Shown: positions 9,187-19,426 of the stretch, piece by piece
Layout of the letters: each line of letters opens with the position of its first letter
Position numbering within the stretch: the stretch's first letter is position 1
Source: Pseudoalteromonas luteoviolacea NCIMB 1942
GTDB taxonomy: Bacteria > Pseudomonadota > Gammaproteobacteria > Enterobacterales > Alteromonadaceae
Length of the DNA stretch: 64,000 bases
NCBI RefSeq assembly: GCF_001625595.1
Contig: NZ_AUXT01000112.1
Span: 62,001-126,000, forward strand
Direction of reading: 5' to 3'
The notes under the pieces: model-generated
What the model was told of the DNA's origin: nothing
What the model saw: the letters and a program-made list of their open reading frames with translations, nothing else
Database searches by the model: none
Made by a program: the position numbers and the translations under genes

Positions 9187-9870
9187 ATGGCACGCGGTGT
9201 GAACAAAGTAATCTTGGTTGGTAATTTAGGCCAGGATCCAGAAGTACGTTATATGCCAAACGGAAACGGTGTGGCAAATATCAGTATCGCAACGACAGAC
9301 AGTTGGAAAGATAAGAACACGGGTCAGCTTCAAGAGCGTACCGAGTGGCACAGAGTGGTGTTATTTGGCAAATTAGCTGAAGTTGCTGGTGAGTATTTAC
9401 GTAAGGGCTCTCAAGTATATATTGAAGGCCGTTTGCAGACACGTAAATGGACTGATCAAAGTGGTCAAGAAAAGTATACCACTGAAATCGTGGTAGACAT
9501 GGGTGGTCAAATGCAGATGCTTGGCGGTCGTAATGAGCAAGGCGGTCAGTATCAGTCTGGTGGTAACCAAGGTGGTTATGGTCAGCAGCAAGGTGGTTAT
9601 GCGCCTCAGCAAAATAATCAGCAGCAATATGGTCAACCAGCAGCACAGCAAGGCGGTTTTGCGCCTCAGCAGCAAAGTGCGCCACAACAGCAAAGCAATA
9701 ACTTTGGTGGGCAGTCTCAACAAGCGGCTCAGACACAAAGTGGACAAGCACAAAGTGGACAAGCACAAGGTGGACAAGCACAAGGTGGTTTCGCACCACA
9801 GCAAGGCAGTGGCAGCGCTTCTAATCCAATGGAGCCGCCAATCGATTTTGACGACGATATTCCGTTCTAG
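9187..9870 (+). CDS. ssb: Single-stranded DNA-binding protein
   Basis: A 227-residue SSB, longer than the 178 residues in E. coli. The N-terminal OB fold (about 1-113) is standard: [48 protein letters not shown]. The linker (about 114-215) is Gln/Gly-rich and includes a fourfold five-residue repeat. The C-terminus ends in the acidic DFDDDIPF tip, which binds repair and replication partners. It coats ssDNA as a tetramer. GAGGAGAGGG lies upstream of the ATG. Unlike in E. coli, uvrA and ssb are not immediately divergent, and I see no convincing LexA box at ssb itself. Confidence 0.97.
   Translation: MARGVNKVILVGNLGQDPEVRYMPNGNGVANISIATTDSWKDKNTGQLQERTEWHRVVLFGKLAEVAGEYLRKGSQVYIEGRLQTRKWTDQSGQEKYTTEIVVDMGGQMQMLGGRNEQGGQYQSGGNQGGYGQQQGGYAPQQNNQQQYGQPAAQQGGFAPQQQSAPQQQSNNFGGQSQQAAQTQSGQAQSGQAQGGQAQGGFAPQQGSGSASNPMEPPIDFDDDIPF
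9735..9794 (+). repeat. Four tandem 15-bp repeats inside ssb
   Basis: Units ACAAAGTGGACAAGC (9735-9749 and 9750-9764), ACAAGGTGGACAAGC (9765-9779) and a decayed fourth copy (9780-9794) encode S/G-G-Q-A-Q repeats in the disordered SSB linker. The period is a multiple of three, so copy-number change keeps the frame. Confidence 0.9.
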
Positions 9871-9907
9871 ATCCTAGTTTTGCACAGTAAAGAATAGAGT
9901 GAACAAA

Positions 9908-9930
9908 GCCCAGCAGTAGCTGGGTTTTTC
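9908..9930 (+). terminator. Intrinsic terminator of ssb
   Basis: CCCAGC (9909-9914), loop AGTA and GCTGGG (9919-9924), followed by TTTTTC. It lies 39 bp after the ssb stop codon. Confidence 0.88.
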
Positions 9931-10136
9931 TTAGTCGTGATGTCCATGATATTGGTTAGTGTAGGTATTCTCTTCACCTAGCCTGTCTTCTTCATTTATT
10001 CTTTTTTGTGTTAGTTTATCTAAAATTATATTGCATGCTATATCAGCAGTTTTGCTGATTCTTCTCACCCCTTCCTTGAGTTTTGCAATAGATTGAACAA
10101 AACTTTAGACAGAATCACCAATGATAGTACGTTACT

Positions 10137-11783
10137 ATGCTTCATTTTGCGCTTTTAGATGATACGCACAAGCGAGGGTATTTACTCTTGTTGGTTTGGT
10201 GTGTCATGGCGCTGGTAGGCAATTTGAGTGTCATACACTTAACTAATTCATGGATTACAGCAGACGCTAAACGCCTGTCGGTTCAGCTCTCAAATTATGT
10301 TGAACCAATTCACAACTTGGATGTACATAAAGAAGCACAGCGCTTTGGGTTTAGTCTGGAGTCTTCAAACCATTTCCCCATATCTTGGATGTCGAAACAG
10401 CATAAGCTCGAAGTCAGTGAGCTGCAAGTCACATTGTACCCAAATGCGATAGTGCTGAAAGGGGTTTATAGTGGAGTATGGTTAAATGGCGCACTGTTGT
10501 TGCTAGGACTGTTGGTCAGAGTAGCCTGTGGCGTGATTCGCGCTAAGCAGAGGGAGGGGAATAGTGAAAAAAGTCAACATACTAAGCGTCATAGTAAAGT
10601 ACCGAGTGCACAGGAATTAATTTTACCAGTTAGCACTGGTCATCAAGTCAACATGTTTGCAATGTTTAAATGGCGCTGCGAGCTACCAAAGCATATCGAA
10701 CCGCAAAGCCATTTTAGTGTGACATTAGCCAAATGCTTTAATAAATATCGTTATTGCTCTGCGAAATACCTGTCTTCTGGTGCCTTGGCGGTCACCTTAT
10801 CTTCTTTAAATAAAGAGGAAGTGGACCAAACTATTAAACGTTTACATGAAGTGGTTTATCAGGCTCTGTTGGCTTTTCGGGGCGATTTGTCGAGAAGTGC
10901 TGTCAAATGTGGAGCATGTTTTTACAGTGAAGGAGCTGATCAAACACAGGTATATCAAATTGCGCGTTCGTCTTTGAGTGTGGCGCAAAATCACGTGTGG
11001 CAACACATTCATATGTTGCCTTTAAACAGAACATTGGCAGAGAGTTTATTAGAAGCAGAGTCAAATGTGATCGATGATATCAAAGCCGGTCGCTTTGTGT
11101 TGTTTTTTCAGCCCTTGTTTGAATTTAAAACACAAGATGTTATTCAAAGTGAGGCGTTGTTACGGGTACGGCACAAAACATTGGGCTTAATAACAGCTGG
11201 GCAGTTTATTCACAAAATCCACCGCAGTGAACACTTGATTGAATTAGATCAAACTATCGTGCAGCAGGCGCTTAAAGTCCTTAGTAAAGAACCAAAAGGA
11301 TTTACAGTCAGCGTAAACTTACATGTGGTTAATTGGTCTAGCGGTGAGTTTTTAAATTGGCTCATAGCTATCCTTAAAGAGTCGGGACGTGCAAAGGATG
11401 TCACACTAGAGCTTATGATCTGTGATTACTACCAGCACCGCAGTTATTTTGAACAGTTTTTTGATGCGCTCTCGCCACTCGGAGCAAGTATTGTATTGGA
11501 TCATGTAAATGGACCTTTAGATATTGTTTCTTTGCAAAAAGTGCATAATATCGTGGGGATCAAACTTGCATTTGAATTGATCCATGATATTCAGTCCAGT
11601 GCAAAGCGCAGAGCGGTTGTGAAGCAAATAGTGAATCAAGCCAAACAGCTTCATATCCCTGTATATGCCGTAGGGGTTGAGACGCAAGATGAGCTGAATT
11701 GCATAAAACGTTTAGGTGTCGATGGTGCACAGGGCTACTATTTTAGTGCACCGTTGCTTGAATTGGAGAATAGCCTAAATTAA
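10137..11783 (+). CDS. csrD: CsrD/MshH-type membrane protein with degenerate GGDEF and EAL domains
   Basis: A 548-residue protein. One N-terminal helix (about 16-38), a periplasmic loop of about 80 residues and a second helix (about 117-135) precede a degenerate GGDEF region (about 170-300) and an EAL domain (about 310-545). EAL itself is present (SEALLRV, about 338). The DDFG metal motif is replaced by DHVN (about 453) and other ligands are altered, so c-di-GMP hydrolysis is unlikely. This architecture and position, ssb-csrD-[msh]-mreB, match CsrD/MshH, which in E. coli directs RNase E to CsrB/CsrC RNAs. Its last 9 bp overlap the convergent deaminase gene. Confidence 0.78.
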   Translation: MLHFALLDDTHKRGYLLLLVWCVMALVGNLSVIHLTNSWITADAKRLSVQLSNYVEPIHNLDVHKEAQRFGFSLESSNHFPISWMSKQHKLEVSELQVTLYPNAIVLKGVYSGVWLNGALLLLGLLVRVACGVIRAKQREGNSEKSQHTKRHSKVPSAQELILPVSTGHQVNMFAMFKWRCELPKHIEPQSHFSVTLAKCFNKYRYCSAKYLSSGALAVTLSSLNKEEVDQTIKRLHEVVYQALLAFRGDLSRSAVKCGACFYSEGADQTQVYQIARSSLSVAQNHVWQHIHMLPLNRTLAESLLEAESNVIDDIKAGRFVLFFQPLFEFKTQDVIQSEALLRVRHKTLGLITAGQFIHKIHRSEHLIELDQTIVQQALKVLSKEPKGFTVSVNLHVVNWSSGEFLNWLIAILKESGRAKDVTLELMICDYYQHRSYFEQFFDALSPLGASIVLDHVNGPLDIVSLQKVHNIVGIKLAFELIHDIQSSAKRRAVVKQIVNQAKQLHIPVYAVGVETQDELNCIKRLGVDGAQGYYFSAPLLELENSLN

Positions 11784-12677
11784 CTTGCGATAACGAAGGC
11801 CGTCTAACCCTTGTAACCCCCCTGTATGGATGGCGATTATCTTACTATTGGTTGGAAAGTAGTCTTGCTCAATTAATTGCCATAAGCCAAACATCATCTT
11901 TCCAGTGTAGATTGGTTCAAGAGGTAGGTGATATGTGCGTGTCATCATCTGACAAAAACTCCATAGTGTCTCGCTGAACTTTCCATAGCCGCCATCATGA
12001 AAATCATGAAGCAGTTGCCAGTTATTGTACGAGGCAGCCTCTGGATTGAGTTTTAATATTTCTGTCTGTAAGTATTTAGCGCCTTTTAGCACACTAAACC
12101 CAAGCAGCTGGGTTGTATTGGGTATACCATTTAAAATCCCAGCAAACGTGCCTCCACTGCCAACGGCACAGCACACATAGTCACTTTGAGGGAGAGATTG
12201 TGCGAGTTCCTGACAGCCCTGTAGGGCAAATTGATTGCTGCCACCTTCAGGCACAATAAACGTGTTTGGAAACCGTTTCTCTAAGTCTTTAAGGTAATTA
12301 TTGTCATATCTCTGTCTGTATTCTAACCTTGTGACTGCATGTAAGTGCGCACCGCAAGCTTTTGCGAGGCGCAATGTCGGATTTTGTAAATCGAGATGTG
12401 GTCCTCGTACGATAATATGTGCAGGGATTTTGAAGAGTTTACTCACCATGGCGGTTGCATATAGATGGTTAGAAAATGGGCCTCCAAATGTGAGTAACGC
12501 ATCGTTTTTACGCCTTTTCAGTTCGAGCAAATTGTGCTTCAGTTTACGCCATTTATTGCCTTGTACCGTTGGGTGTAAAAGATCATCTCTTTTGACCAAT
12601 AATTCGATTCTCTTAGCTGTCAGTAAAGGGTGGTGAATACGTTGGACCGGAGACTCTAGGTGATTGGAATTGAACAT
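11775..12677 (-). CDS. PLP-dependent ACC deaminase / D-cysteine desulfhydrase family enzyme
   Basis: A 300-residue fold-type II PLP enzyme. The cofactor Lys is in GNKWRKLK (about K42). TFGGPFSNHLYATA carries the usual Ser-Asn-His, and AVGSGGTFAGI is the phosphate-binding glycine loop. Family members open the ring of 1-aminocyclopropane-1-carboxylate or split D-cysteine to pyruvate, ammonia and sulfide. Sequence alone does not separate these activities, and at 300 residues it is a little shorter than well-studied ACC deaminases (about 338). It converges on csrD with a 9-bp overlap and is divergent from the SUMF1-domain gene. In related genomes this interval holds the MSHA pilus cluster. Confidence 0.8.
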   Translation of the reverse strand: MFNSNHLESPVQRIHHPLLTAKRIELLVKRDDLLHPTVQGNKWRKLKHNLLELKRRKNDALLTFGGPFSNHLYATAMVSKLFKIPAHIIVRGPHLDLQNPTLRLAKACGAHLHAVTRLEYRQRYDNNYLKDLEKRFPNTFIVPEGGSNQFALQGCQELAQSLPQSDYVCCAVGSGGTFAGILNGIPNTTQLLGFSVLKGAKYLQTEILKLNPEAASYNNWQLLHDFHDGGYGKFSETLWSFCQMMTRTYHLPLEPIYTGKMMFGLWQLIEQDYFPTNSKIIAIHTGGLQGLDGLRYRKLI

Positions 12678-12888
12678 CAGATTTTAGAATTCTCTGTAAA
12701 TAGGCGCTTTGAGGTTATTATTTCATGAAAATGTGCAGAGAACACTGGTAAGGACGTGACTATTAGTTGTAAACTCAGATATTAATTGTACAAAGCTTGT
12801 GTTTTACTTCGTAAGTACATAGCATTAAGCATTAAAACATCAAAAATAACAAAGACCAAAACAACTGCCGCTGTTGGGAATGGAATAT

Positions 12889-14901
12889 ATGCGAATTGCT
12901 CCTTTATCTCTTTTTGTCTCTGCCGCCTTATTGTCTGTAAGTGTTTGGGCACAAGATACTGCGACTGTGACAGCTATCGAGTCAGAGCGCTCTGAAAAAC
13001 AAGCTGAGTTAGACAGATATACTCAGATTTTAGAAAAGCATGTGGCTGAAGAAGCCCGTTTACAGGCACAACTGGAATTACTAAGAAATAATTCAAGTGA
13101 GCTTGATAAAGAAAAAAACCAAGCACTAGATGCAATGAATGATTTGTATCGTCGTTTGATCGACGATCCATCCATCGATATTTCAACTGCTCAGTTGAGA
13201 TACCAGCAATCAGTAGCTGATCACAAATCTAACAAAGAAGACATCGCGATGCAGTTAGCGGCCATAGCATCGCACCGTAAAGACATTGAGCAGATTCGCG
13301 TCAGCAAACATACTTTAGTCAATACGATTGCCAGCTTAAGAGATCAACTGAGTACCGCTCGTGTTGAGCGCTTACGCAATGAATTTACTCGTGAAGGCAC
13401 ATTAGAAGTTGAGCACACCATTAACTGTAAACGCACTGAAACGTTGGCTGCGTGTGAGCAGCGAGGGCAGCAACTTGGTCTGCAAAAAGCAACAAAGCGT
13501 TTTATCGATCAGATCTTTGCTAACCTAACAGAACAACGCATTGTTGAGCCGAAAAGGCACATGGCAGGCGCGCAGGTTCAGGTTGTTAGCAGCCATGTGG
13601 TAGGCAGTGCTTTTAGTGGGCAGGGTAATTACAGTGTCAATTTAAGTGTGACAATGCGCGGGGATGTGAATAATAGCCGCCTTTGTGGGCTTTTGTCTCT
13701 GGATAACCGATTCTGTAGCGAATATGGTACGCCGTTGGCGGTTGGTTATCAGGCGAGCTACCCAACAACGTTTAGTGATAGCCAGCTAACTTTTACGGAC
13801 GAAATTGATAAGAGGGATCGAAATGTTCCAAGTATTACGGCATTACACCCTAAGCCTGAGATAAAGTCACAAGTTATTCAACAAACGCCAAAAGAGAGAC
13901 AGGTTGATTTGACACTGCGCTCAAACGTCTATGATGATGAAGTTTTTATTGATGGTGTAAGTTACGGCTCTACCAAGCTTGTTGTCAGTGTACCGTTTGG
14001 TTCTTATGATGTTGAAATTCGCAAATTAGGTTATGAGTCATACAAAGCTAAAGTTGATGTACGCAGAGCTCGAACGATCAATGCAAAGCTGATAAAAAAG
14101 CCTGAGTCGATTGCTGCACCGACACCAACAAGAGAGCAACAGAGCAAACCAGTTTCAGTGGTGAATAAATTATCTCCAAACTTGGTTGATAATAAAGTGG
14201 TGATTATTCCAGCTGGTACTTTCCAAATGGGAGATCTTACTGGAAATGGATTAGCAAATGAACGCCCTGTTGTAGAGAAAGTTTTGAGTCACTCTTATGC
14301 AATGCAAAGCAAAGAAGTGACAGTTGCGGAGTTCAGACTGTTTATTTTGAGCACCGGCTTTCAAACGGAAGCAGAAAAAGGCAACGGCTGTGCACATTAC
14401 AAAAATGGTGAGCCGATATGGGATAGCGAGTACAACTGGGATAAGCCTGGATTTGAACAAGCCGATAATTTCCCTGTGGTATGTGTGACATACGAAGATG
14501 CGAAAGCTTATGCAAATTGGCTTTCGGGTGAAAAAGGTATTCAATACCGCTTACCAAATGAAGTTGAGTGGGAATATGCAGCGCGTGCTGGCACAAGTTC
14601 TGAGTACCCTTGGGGTAATGAAATTGGCAGAGGCTTAGCTAATTGCGGTTGGTGTGGTAGTGATTGGTCAAATAAAAGCCCGTCGCCGGTAGGTGAGTTT
14701 TCACCAAACAATTATGGTTTGTATGACACCGTAGGTAATGTGTGGGAATGGACGCAAAAGCGTGCATCACAAGACGATGTGACAGTAAGAGGTGGCGCGT
14801 GGAACTTCGCCCCTAGCTTGGCGAGAGTGTCAACTCGTTTGGCTCTAGCGCCCGATTTTAGAGCCAACTATATCGGTTTTAGATTGGTTCGAGAAAGATA
14901 A
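12889..14901 (+). CDS. Secreted coiled-coil / PEGA / SUMF1 (formylglycine-generating enzyme-like) protein
   Basis: About 670 residues. A signal peptide ends at SVSVWA (about 21). A long charged coiled coil follows (about 25-140), then a Cys-containing beta-rich region (about 175-300). A PEGA domain (about 340-400; VFIDGVSYGS, VPFGSYDVEIRKLGY) precedes a C-terminal SUMF1 domain (about 437-668). SUMF1 motifs are IPAGTFQMGD, YRLPNEVEWEYAARAG, GLYDTVGNVWEW, RGGAWNF and IGFRLVRE. The two active-site cysteines of true formylglycine-generating enzymes are absent after RGG, so sulfatase activation is unlikely and a binding or structural role is more probable. ATG 12889 follows GGA at 4 bp; ATG 12880 is less well placed. 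Function unknown. Confidence 0.78.
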   Translation: MRIAPLSLFVSAALLSVSVWAQDTATVTAIESERSEKQAELDRYTQILEKHVAEEARLQAQLELLRNNSSELDKEKNQALDAMNDLYRRLIDDPSIDISTAQLRYQQSVADHKSNKEDIAMQLAAIASHRKDIEQIRVSKHTLVNTIASLRDQLSTARVERLRNEFTREGTLEVEHTINCKRTETLAACEQRGQQLGLQKATKRFIDQIFANLTEQRIVEPKRHMAGAQVQVVSSHVVGSAFSGQGNYSVNLSVTMRGDVNNSRLCGLLSLDNRFCSEYGTPLAVGYQASYPTTFSDSQLTFTDEIDKRDRNVPSITALHPKPEIKSQVIQQTPKERQVDLTLRSNVYDDEVFIDGVSYGSTKLVVSVPFGSYDVEIRKLGYESYKAKVDVRRARTINAKLIKKPESIAAPTPTREQQSKPVSVVNKLSPNLVDNKVVIIPAGTFQMGDLTGNGLANERPVVEKVLSHSYAMQSKEVTVAEFRLFILSTGFQTEAEKGNGCAHYKNGEPIWDSEYNWDKPGFEQADNFPVVCVTYEDAKAYANWLSGEKGIQYRLPNEVEWEYAARAGTSSEYPWGNEIGRGLANCGWCGSDWSNKSPSPVGEFSPNNYGLYDTVGNVWEWTQKRASQDDVTVRGGAWNFAPSLARVSTRLALAPDFRANYIGFRLVRER

Positions 14902-14967
14902 TTTATGTGCTCAAAGAGCGCGTATTCAGCCAAAGTGCAGTTAGCATTTTGTAGACTTAAATATTTC

Positions 14968-14996
14968 AGCCGTGGCGTTATCGACACGGCTTTGTT
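14968..14996 (+). terminator. Terminator-like hairpin before mreB
   Basis: AGCCGTG (14968-14974) pairs with CACGGCT (14985-14991) around a 10-nt loop, followed by TTGTT. It lies between the SUMF1-domain gene and mreB and probably separates their transcripts. Confidence 0.6.
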
Positions 14997-14998
14997 AA

Positions 14999-16068
<1,070 letters not shown>

Positions 16069-16069
<1 letters not shown>

Positions 16070-16911
16070 TGAATTTACTGTTTGGCCGAAGTGCATCTTT
16101 ACAACTGCGACTTACCGTCGCAGTTGTGCTTAGTATTGTACTCATAATTGGAGACCGGTACACATCGGGTGGCACGTTCGTTCGAACGACACTCAATACC
16201 TTAGTCAGCCCCGTTTTATATGCGGCTAATGTGCCATATGAGCTCTTCAATGTAGGAGCCAAGAGTTTAAATACACGCGACCAGTTACTTCAAGAAAATG
16301 AAGCTTTGCGTTCAAAGCAATTGCTGCAAAGCGAACAACTGCAACAGTATCAATTTCTATTAAAAGAAAATGTTGAGTTAAGAGCTCTGCTTGGTGCCTC
16401 TTCTAGGCAATCACATGCTCGTCAAATCGCGCAGGTCCTATCCGTACGCTCTAATCGTTACAGTCATCAAGTGGTCATTAATAAAGGGACTATTGACGGT
16501 GTTGCAGAAGGGCAAGCGGTCATAGATGAGTTAGGCCTAGTAGGCCAGCTCACACAGGTTGGTACGACTACGTCACGTGTACTGCTTATGACTGACACCA
16601 CCCACGCTACGCCAGTTCGCATATTACGCAACGACGTCAGCATGGTTATTGAAGGAATTGGCAAAATAAATTTGATGCAATTGGCACATGTGTCGCACAG
16701 TTTAGATATCCGAATAGGAGATATTTTGGTGACATCAGGCTTGGGAGGGCGGTTTCCTGAAGGCTACCCTGTGGCGGTTGTTACTGAAATAGACCGTGAT
16801 GAGGGGCTGCCATTTGCGAAAGTCTATGCGGAACCTATTGCACAATTGGACCGAATTCGTTTGTTAGTGATTTTAGGGGACGGAACAGAAGGGGACGCTA
16901 ATGAGTCGTAG
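16069..16911 (+). CDS. mreC: Rod-shape-determining protein MreC
   Basis: A 280-residue bitopic protein. One membrane helix near 10-30 is followed by a coiled coil (about 65-105, Leu/Gln/Glu-rich) and a beta domain with INKGTIDGVAEGQAVIDELGLVG and ILVTSGLGGRFPEGYPV, both diagnostic of MreC. It links MreB inside to PBP2/RodA outside. It lacks the long C-terminal tail of E. coli MreC (367 residues), which is common outside the enterics. It overlaps mreD by 11 bp, suggesting coupled translation. Confidence 0.95.
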
Positions 16912-17377
16912 TTTTTCCCTTATTGCATTTAGTGTGTTTTTAGCATTGATTATGGCGTTGATGCCTCTGCCCTTTTCCCTAGAGCCATTTAGGCCAGACT
17001 GGGTATTATTGGTATTAATGTATTGGTCAATCGCGATTCCACATCGCGTCAATATCGGGTGGGCTTGGTGCACCGGCTTAATTATGGACTTGGCTGTGGG
17101 GTCGCCACTTGGTATTAACTCTTTGACCTACTCTGTATGTATTTATATTACAGTGAGCAACTTTCAAAAACTGCGCAATTTCTCTCTTTGGCAACAGGCT
17201 ATGTTGATAGGATTGTTTTTAGCCTTGTATCACTTGCTACAGTTTTGGTTAAACCACTTCTTATTAGATATTTATTTTGATCCAGCCTATCTTTGGCCGG
17301 CACTCGTAGGCATGTTTTGTTGGCCTTGGATTTTTCTATTGCTCAGAAAATTTCGAAGGCATTTTAGGATCCGTTGA
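16901..17377 (+). CDS. mreD: Rod-shape-determining membrane protein MreD
   Basis: A 158-residue inner-membrane protein with about five helices and an early [14 protein letters not shown] segment, as in MreD (162 residues in E. coli). It works with MreC and the RodA-PBP2 elongation synthase. The start lies inside the end of mreC, and its stop shares a base with the maf start. Confidence 0.94.
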   Translation: MSRSFSLIAFSVFLALIMALMPLPFSLEPFRPDWVLLVLMYWSIAIPHRVNIGWAWCTGLIMDLAVGSPLGINSLTYSVCIYITVSNFQKLRNFSLWQQAMLIGLFLALYHLLQFWLNHFLLDIYFDPAYLWPALVGMFCWPWIFLLLRKFRRHFRIR

Positions 17378-17946
17378 TGACTGTTAAATTATATTTGGCT
17401 TCTGCCTCCCCGCGTCGTAAAGAGTTACTTACTCAGCTAGGCTACGATTTTAAACAATTTTCTGTCGACGCTGATGAAACTCAATTCGCTGGCGAGAATC
17501 CAATCACTTATGTTGAACGCTTGGCTCGATTAAAAGCGCAAAGCGGCGTGGACTTGGGGTATCAAGACAGACCAGTACTTGGCAGTGATACAATTGTTGT
17601 TTCAAATCGTGTGGCACTTGGCAAGCCTCGTAATGAGGAAAACTTTAAAGCGATGATGGCGATGTTGTCAGGCAGTACACATCAGGTAATGACTGCTGTC
17701 GCACTTGCTGACAGTCAGCGAGTCCTTAGTAAAACCGTGATTACAGAGGTGACATTTAAGCCTTTGTCTGAGCAGGAAATAAACGCATATTGGCAAAGTG
17801 GCGAACCGCATGATAAAGCTGGAGGATATGGGATCCAAGGCCTTGGCGGTCGATTTGTTAGCCAGTTAAAAGGTAGTTATTTCGCAGTAGTCGGACTACC
17901 TTTATATGAAACAGATGAACTAATTCAAGCATTTATGGCGGGCTAA
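17377..17946 (+). CDS. maf: Maf/YhdE nucleotide pyrophosphatase (dTTP/UTP)
   Basis: A 189-residue Maf-family enzyme. It has the N-terminal [12 protein letters not shown] loop, the catalytic region LGSDTIV and the C-terminal [10 protein letters not shown] motif. The YhdE branch hydrolyses dTTP, UTP and modified pyrimidine nucleotides to monophosphates, a house-cleaning role sometimes linked to division arrest. Position after mreD matches E. coli yhdE. ATG 17377 is chosen because AGGA lies 7 bp upstream and it forms a TGATG junction with mreD; a TTG one codon earlier also exists. Confidence 0.93.
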   Translation: MTVKLYLASASPRRKELLTQLGYDFKQFSVDADETQFAGENPITYVERLARLKAQSGVDLGYQDRPVLGSDTIVVSNRVALGKPRNEENFKAMMAMLSGSTHQVMTAVALADSQRVLSKTVITEVTFKPLSEQEINAYWQSGEPHDKAGGYGIQGLGGRFVSQLKGSYFAVVGLPLYETDELIQAFMAG

Positions 17947-17947
17947 G

Positions 17948-19420
17948 ATGAGTAGCGAATTATTGATCAATGTAACACCGAGTGAAAGTCGTGTAGCCTT
18001 AATTGAAAATGGGGTTTTACAAGAAGTTCAGGTCGAACGTGTAGGAAACTTGGGCATTGTCGGCAATATTTATCTTGGTAAAGTGAGCCGTGTTCTGCCT
18101 GGAATGCAAGCTGCTTTTGTGGATATAGGATTAGAAAAAGCCGCATTTTTGCATGCTTCCGACATTGTAAGTAGTGCCTCTATTGAAGAGGATGTTGACG
18201 AGCAACCGGTTAAAAAAGTTCAAGATATCCGTGAATTGGTGAAGCAAGGTCAGTTTATTATGGTGCAGGTGGTAAAAGATCCAATCGGTACCAAAGGCGC
18301 TCGTTTAACAACGGATATTACTATCCCTTCACGTTATCTAGTGTTTATGCCTGATGCAACGCATGTAGGTGTAAGTCAACGAATAGAAACCGAAGAAGAG
18401 CGCAATCGTCTCAAAAAAATTGTGGCTCACTATAATGATGAAAATGGCGGTTTCATTGTCAGAACTGCGGCGGAAGGTGCGGCAGAGGCCGAGCTCAAAC
18501 ATGATGCGGAGTTCCTCAAAAAACTCTGGCAAAAAATAGTAGACAAGCGTCGTAAAACCAGTAAAGCAAGTATCTTGCACGAAGATTTAACGCTTGCATT
18601 TCGAACCTTGCGTGATTACGTAGGTGAAGATATGGAACGCATCAGGGTGGATTCTAAATTAACCCATCAGCAGCTAAAATCATTTACTGAAGAATTTGTT
18701 CCACAGCTTTCAGAAACACTAGAGTATTACCCTGGTGAGAGGCCTATTTTCGATTTATTTGATGTTGAGGCGGAAATTCAAAAAGCCTTACATCGCAAGG
18801 TCGAACTGAAATCTGGAGGTTATCTGATCATTGACCAAACAGAGGCAATGACCACAGTAGATGTTAATACAGGCGCATTCGTTGGCCACAGAAATCTTGA
18901 AGAAACGATTTTTAACACTAATGTTGAAGCAACTTCCGCTATTGCGCGCCAGCTTAGGTTAAGGAACCTTGGCGGTATTATTATTATTGACTTTATAGAC
19001 ATGGTGTCTGATGAGCACAAACGACGAGTGTTGCACTCTTTAGAAGCTGCATTAGCTAAAGACCGAGCTAAAGCCAATATTAATGGTTTATCAGCGTTAG
19101 GCCTTGTTGAAATGACACGTAAACGCACCAGAGAAAGCTTAGAGCATATTCTGTGCGATGTGTGTCCATCCTGTTCAGGTCGAGGTTCACTAAAGACTGT
19201 TGAAACAGTATGTTATGAGATTTTACGTGAGATAGTTCGAGTCAATCGTGCATATGATGCTGATAAGTTTATGGTCTATGCATCTGCGGCGGTTAGTGAA
19301 GCACTCGTCAATGATGAGTACCATAATTTAGCTGAATTAGAGTTATTTATTGGTAAACAAGTAAGTATCCAAACTGAAAACTTGTACAGCCAAGAGCAGT
19401 TTGATGTAGTAATGATGTAG
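17948..19420 (+). CDS. rng: Ribonuclease G
   Basis: A 490-residue endoribonuclease (E. coli 489). The S1 RNA-binding domain (about 37-120; GNIYLGKVSRVLPGMQAAFVD) and DNase I-like core are complete. Catalytic aspartates are in TTVDVNTGAF and IIIDFIDM. The CPSCSGRG segment (about 408) supplies the zinc link between subunits. RNase G trims the 5' end of 16S rRNA and degrades some mRNAs. It has no RNase E-type scaffold tail. It begins one base after the maf stop and continues the mre operon. Confidence 0.97.
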   Translation: MSSELLINVTPSESRVALIENGVLQEVQVERVGNLGIVGNIYLGKVSRVLPGMQAAFVDIGLEKAAFLHASDIVSSASIEEDVDEQPVKKVQDIRELVKQGQFIMVQVVKDPIGTKGARLTTDITIPSRYLVFMPDATHVGVSQRIETEEERNRLKKIVAHYNDENGGFIVRTAAEGAAEAELKHDAEFLKKLWQKIVDKRRKTSKASILHEDLTLAFRTLRDYVGEDMERIRVDSKLTHQQLKSFTEEFVPQLSETLEYYPGERPIFDLFDVEAEIQKALHRKVELKSGGYLIIDQTEAMTTVDVNTGAFVGHRNLEETIFNTNVEATSAIARQLRLRNLGGIIIIDFIDMVSDEHKRRVLHSLEAALAKDRAKANINGLSALGLVEMTRKRTRESLEHILCDVCPSCSGRGSLKTVETVCYEILREIVRVNRAYDADKFMVYASAAVSEALVNDEYHNLAELELFIGKQVSIQTENLYSQEQFDVVMM

Positions 19421-19426
19421 GCCAGT

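Noticed and set aside
9735..9794. Possible CRISPR-like direct repeats
   Set aside because: The units are contiguous, 15 bp long, in frame with ssb and have no spacers.
9281..9877. Open frames of 124-172 codons on both strands over ssb
   Set aside because: They arise from the low-complexity Gln/Gly repeat region of ssb. They lack ribosome-binding sites and plausible protein composition.
10042..10059. Hairpin ATCAGCA/TGCTGAT between ssb and csrD
   Set aside because: A 7-bp stem without a U-run, 110 bp after a proper ssb terminator. Too weak to call.
12889..14901. Active formylglycine-generating enzyme
   Set aside because: The C-terminal segment after RGGAWNF has no cysteine, whereas true enzymes need the Cys pair there, and no sulfatase gene is nearby.
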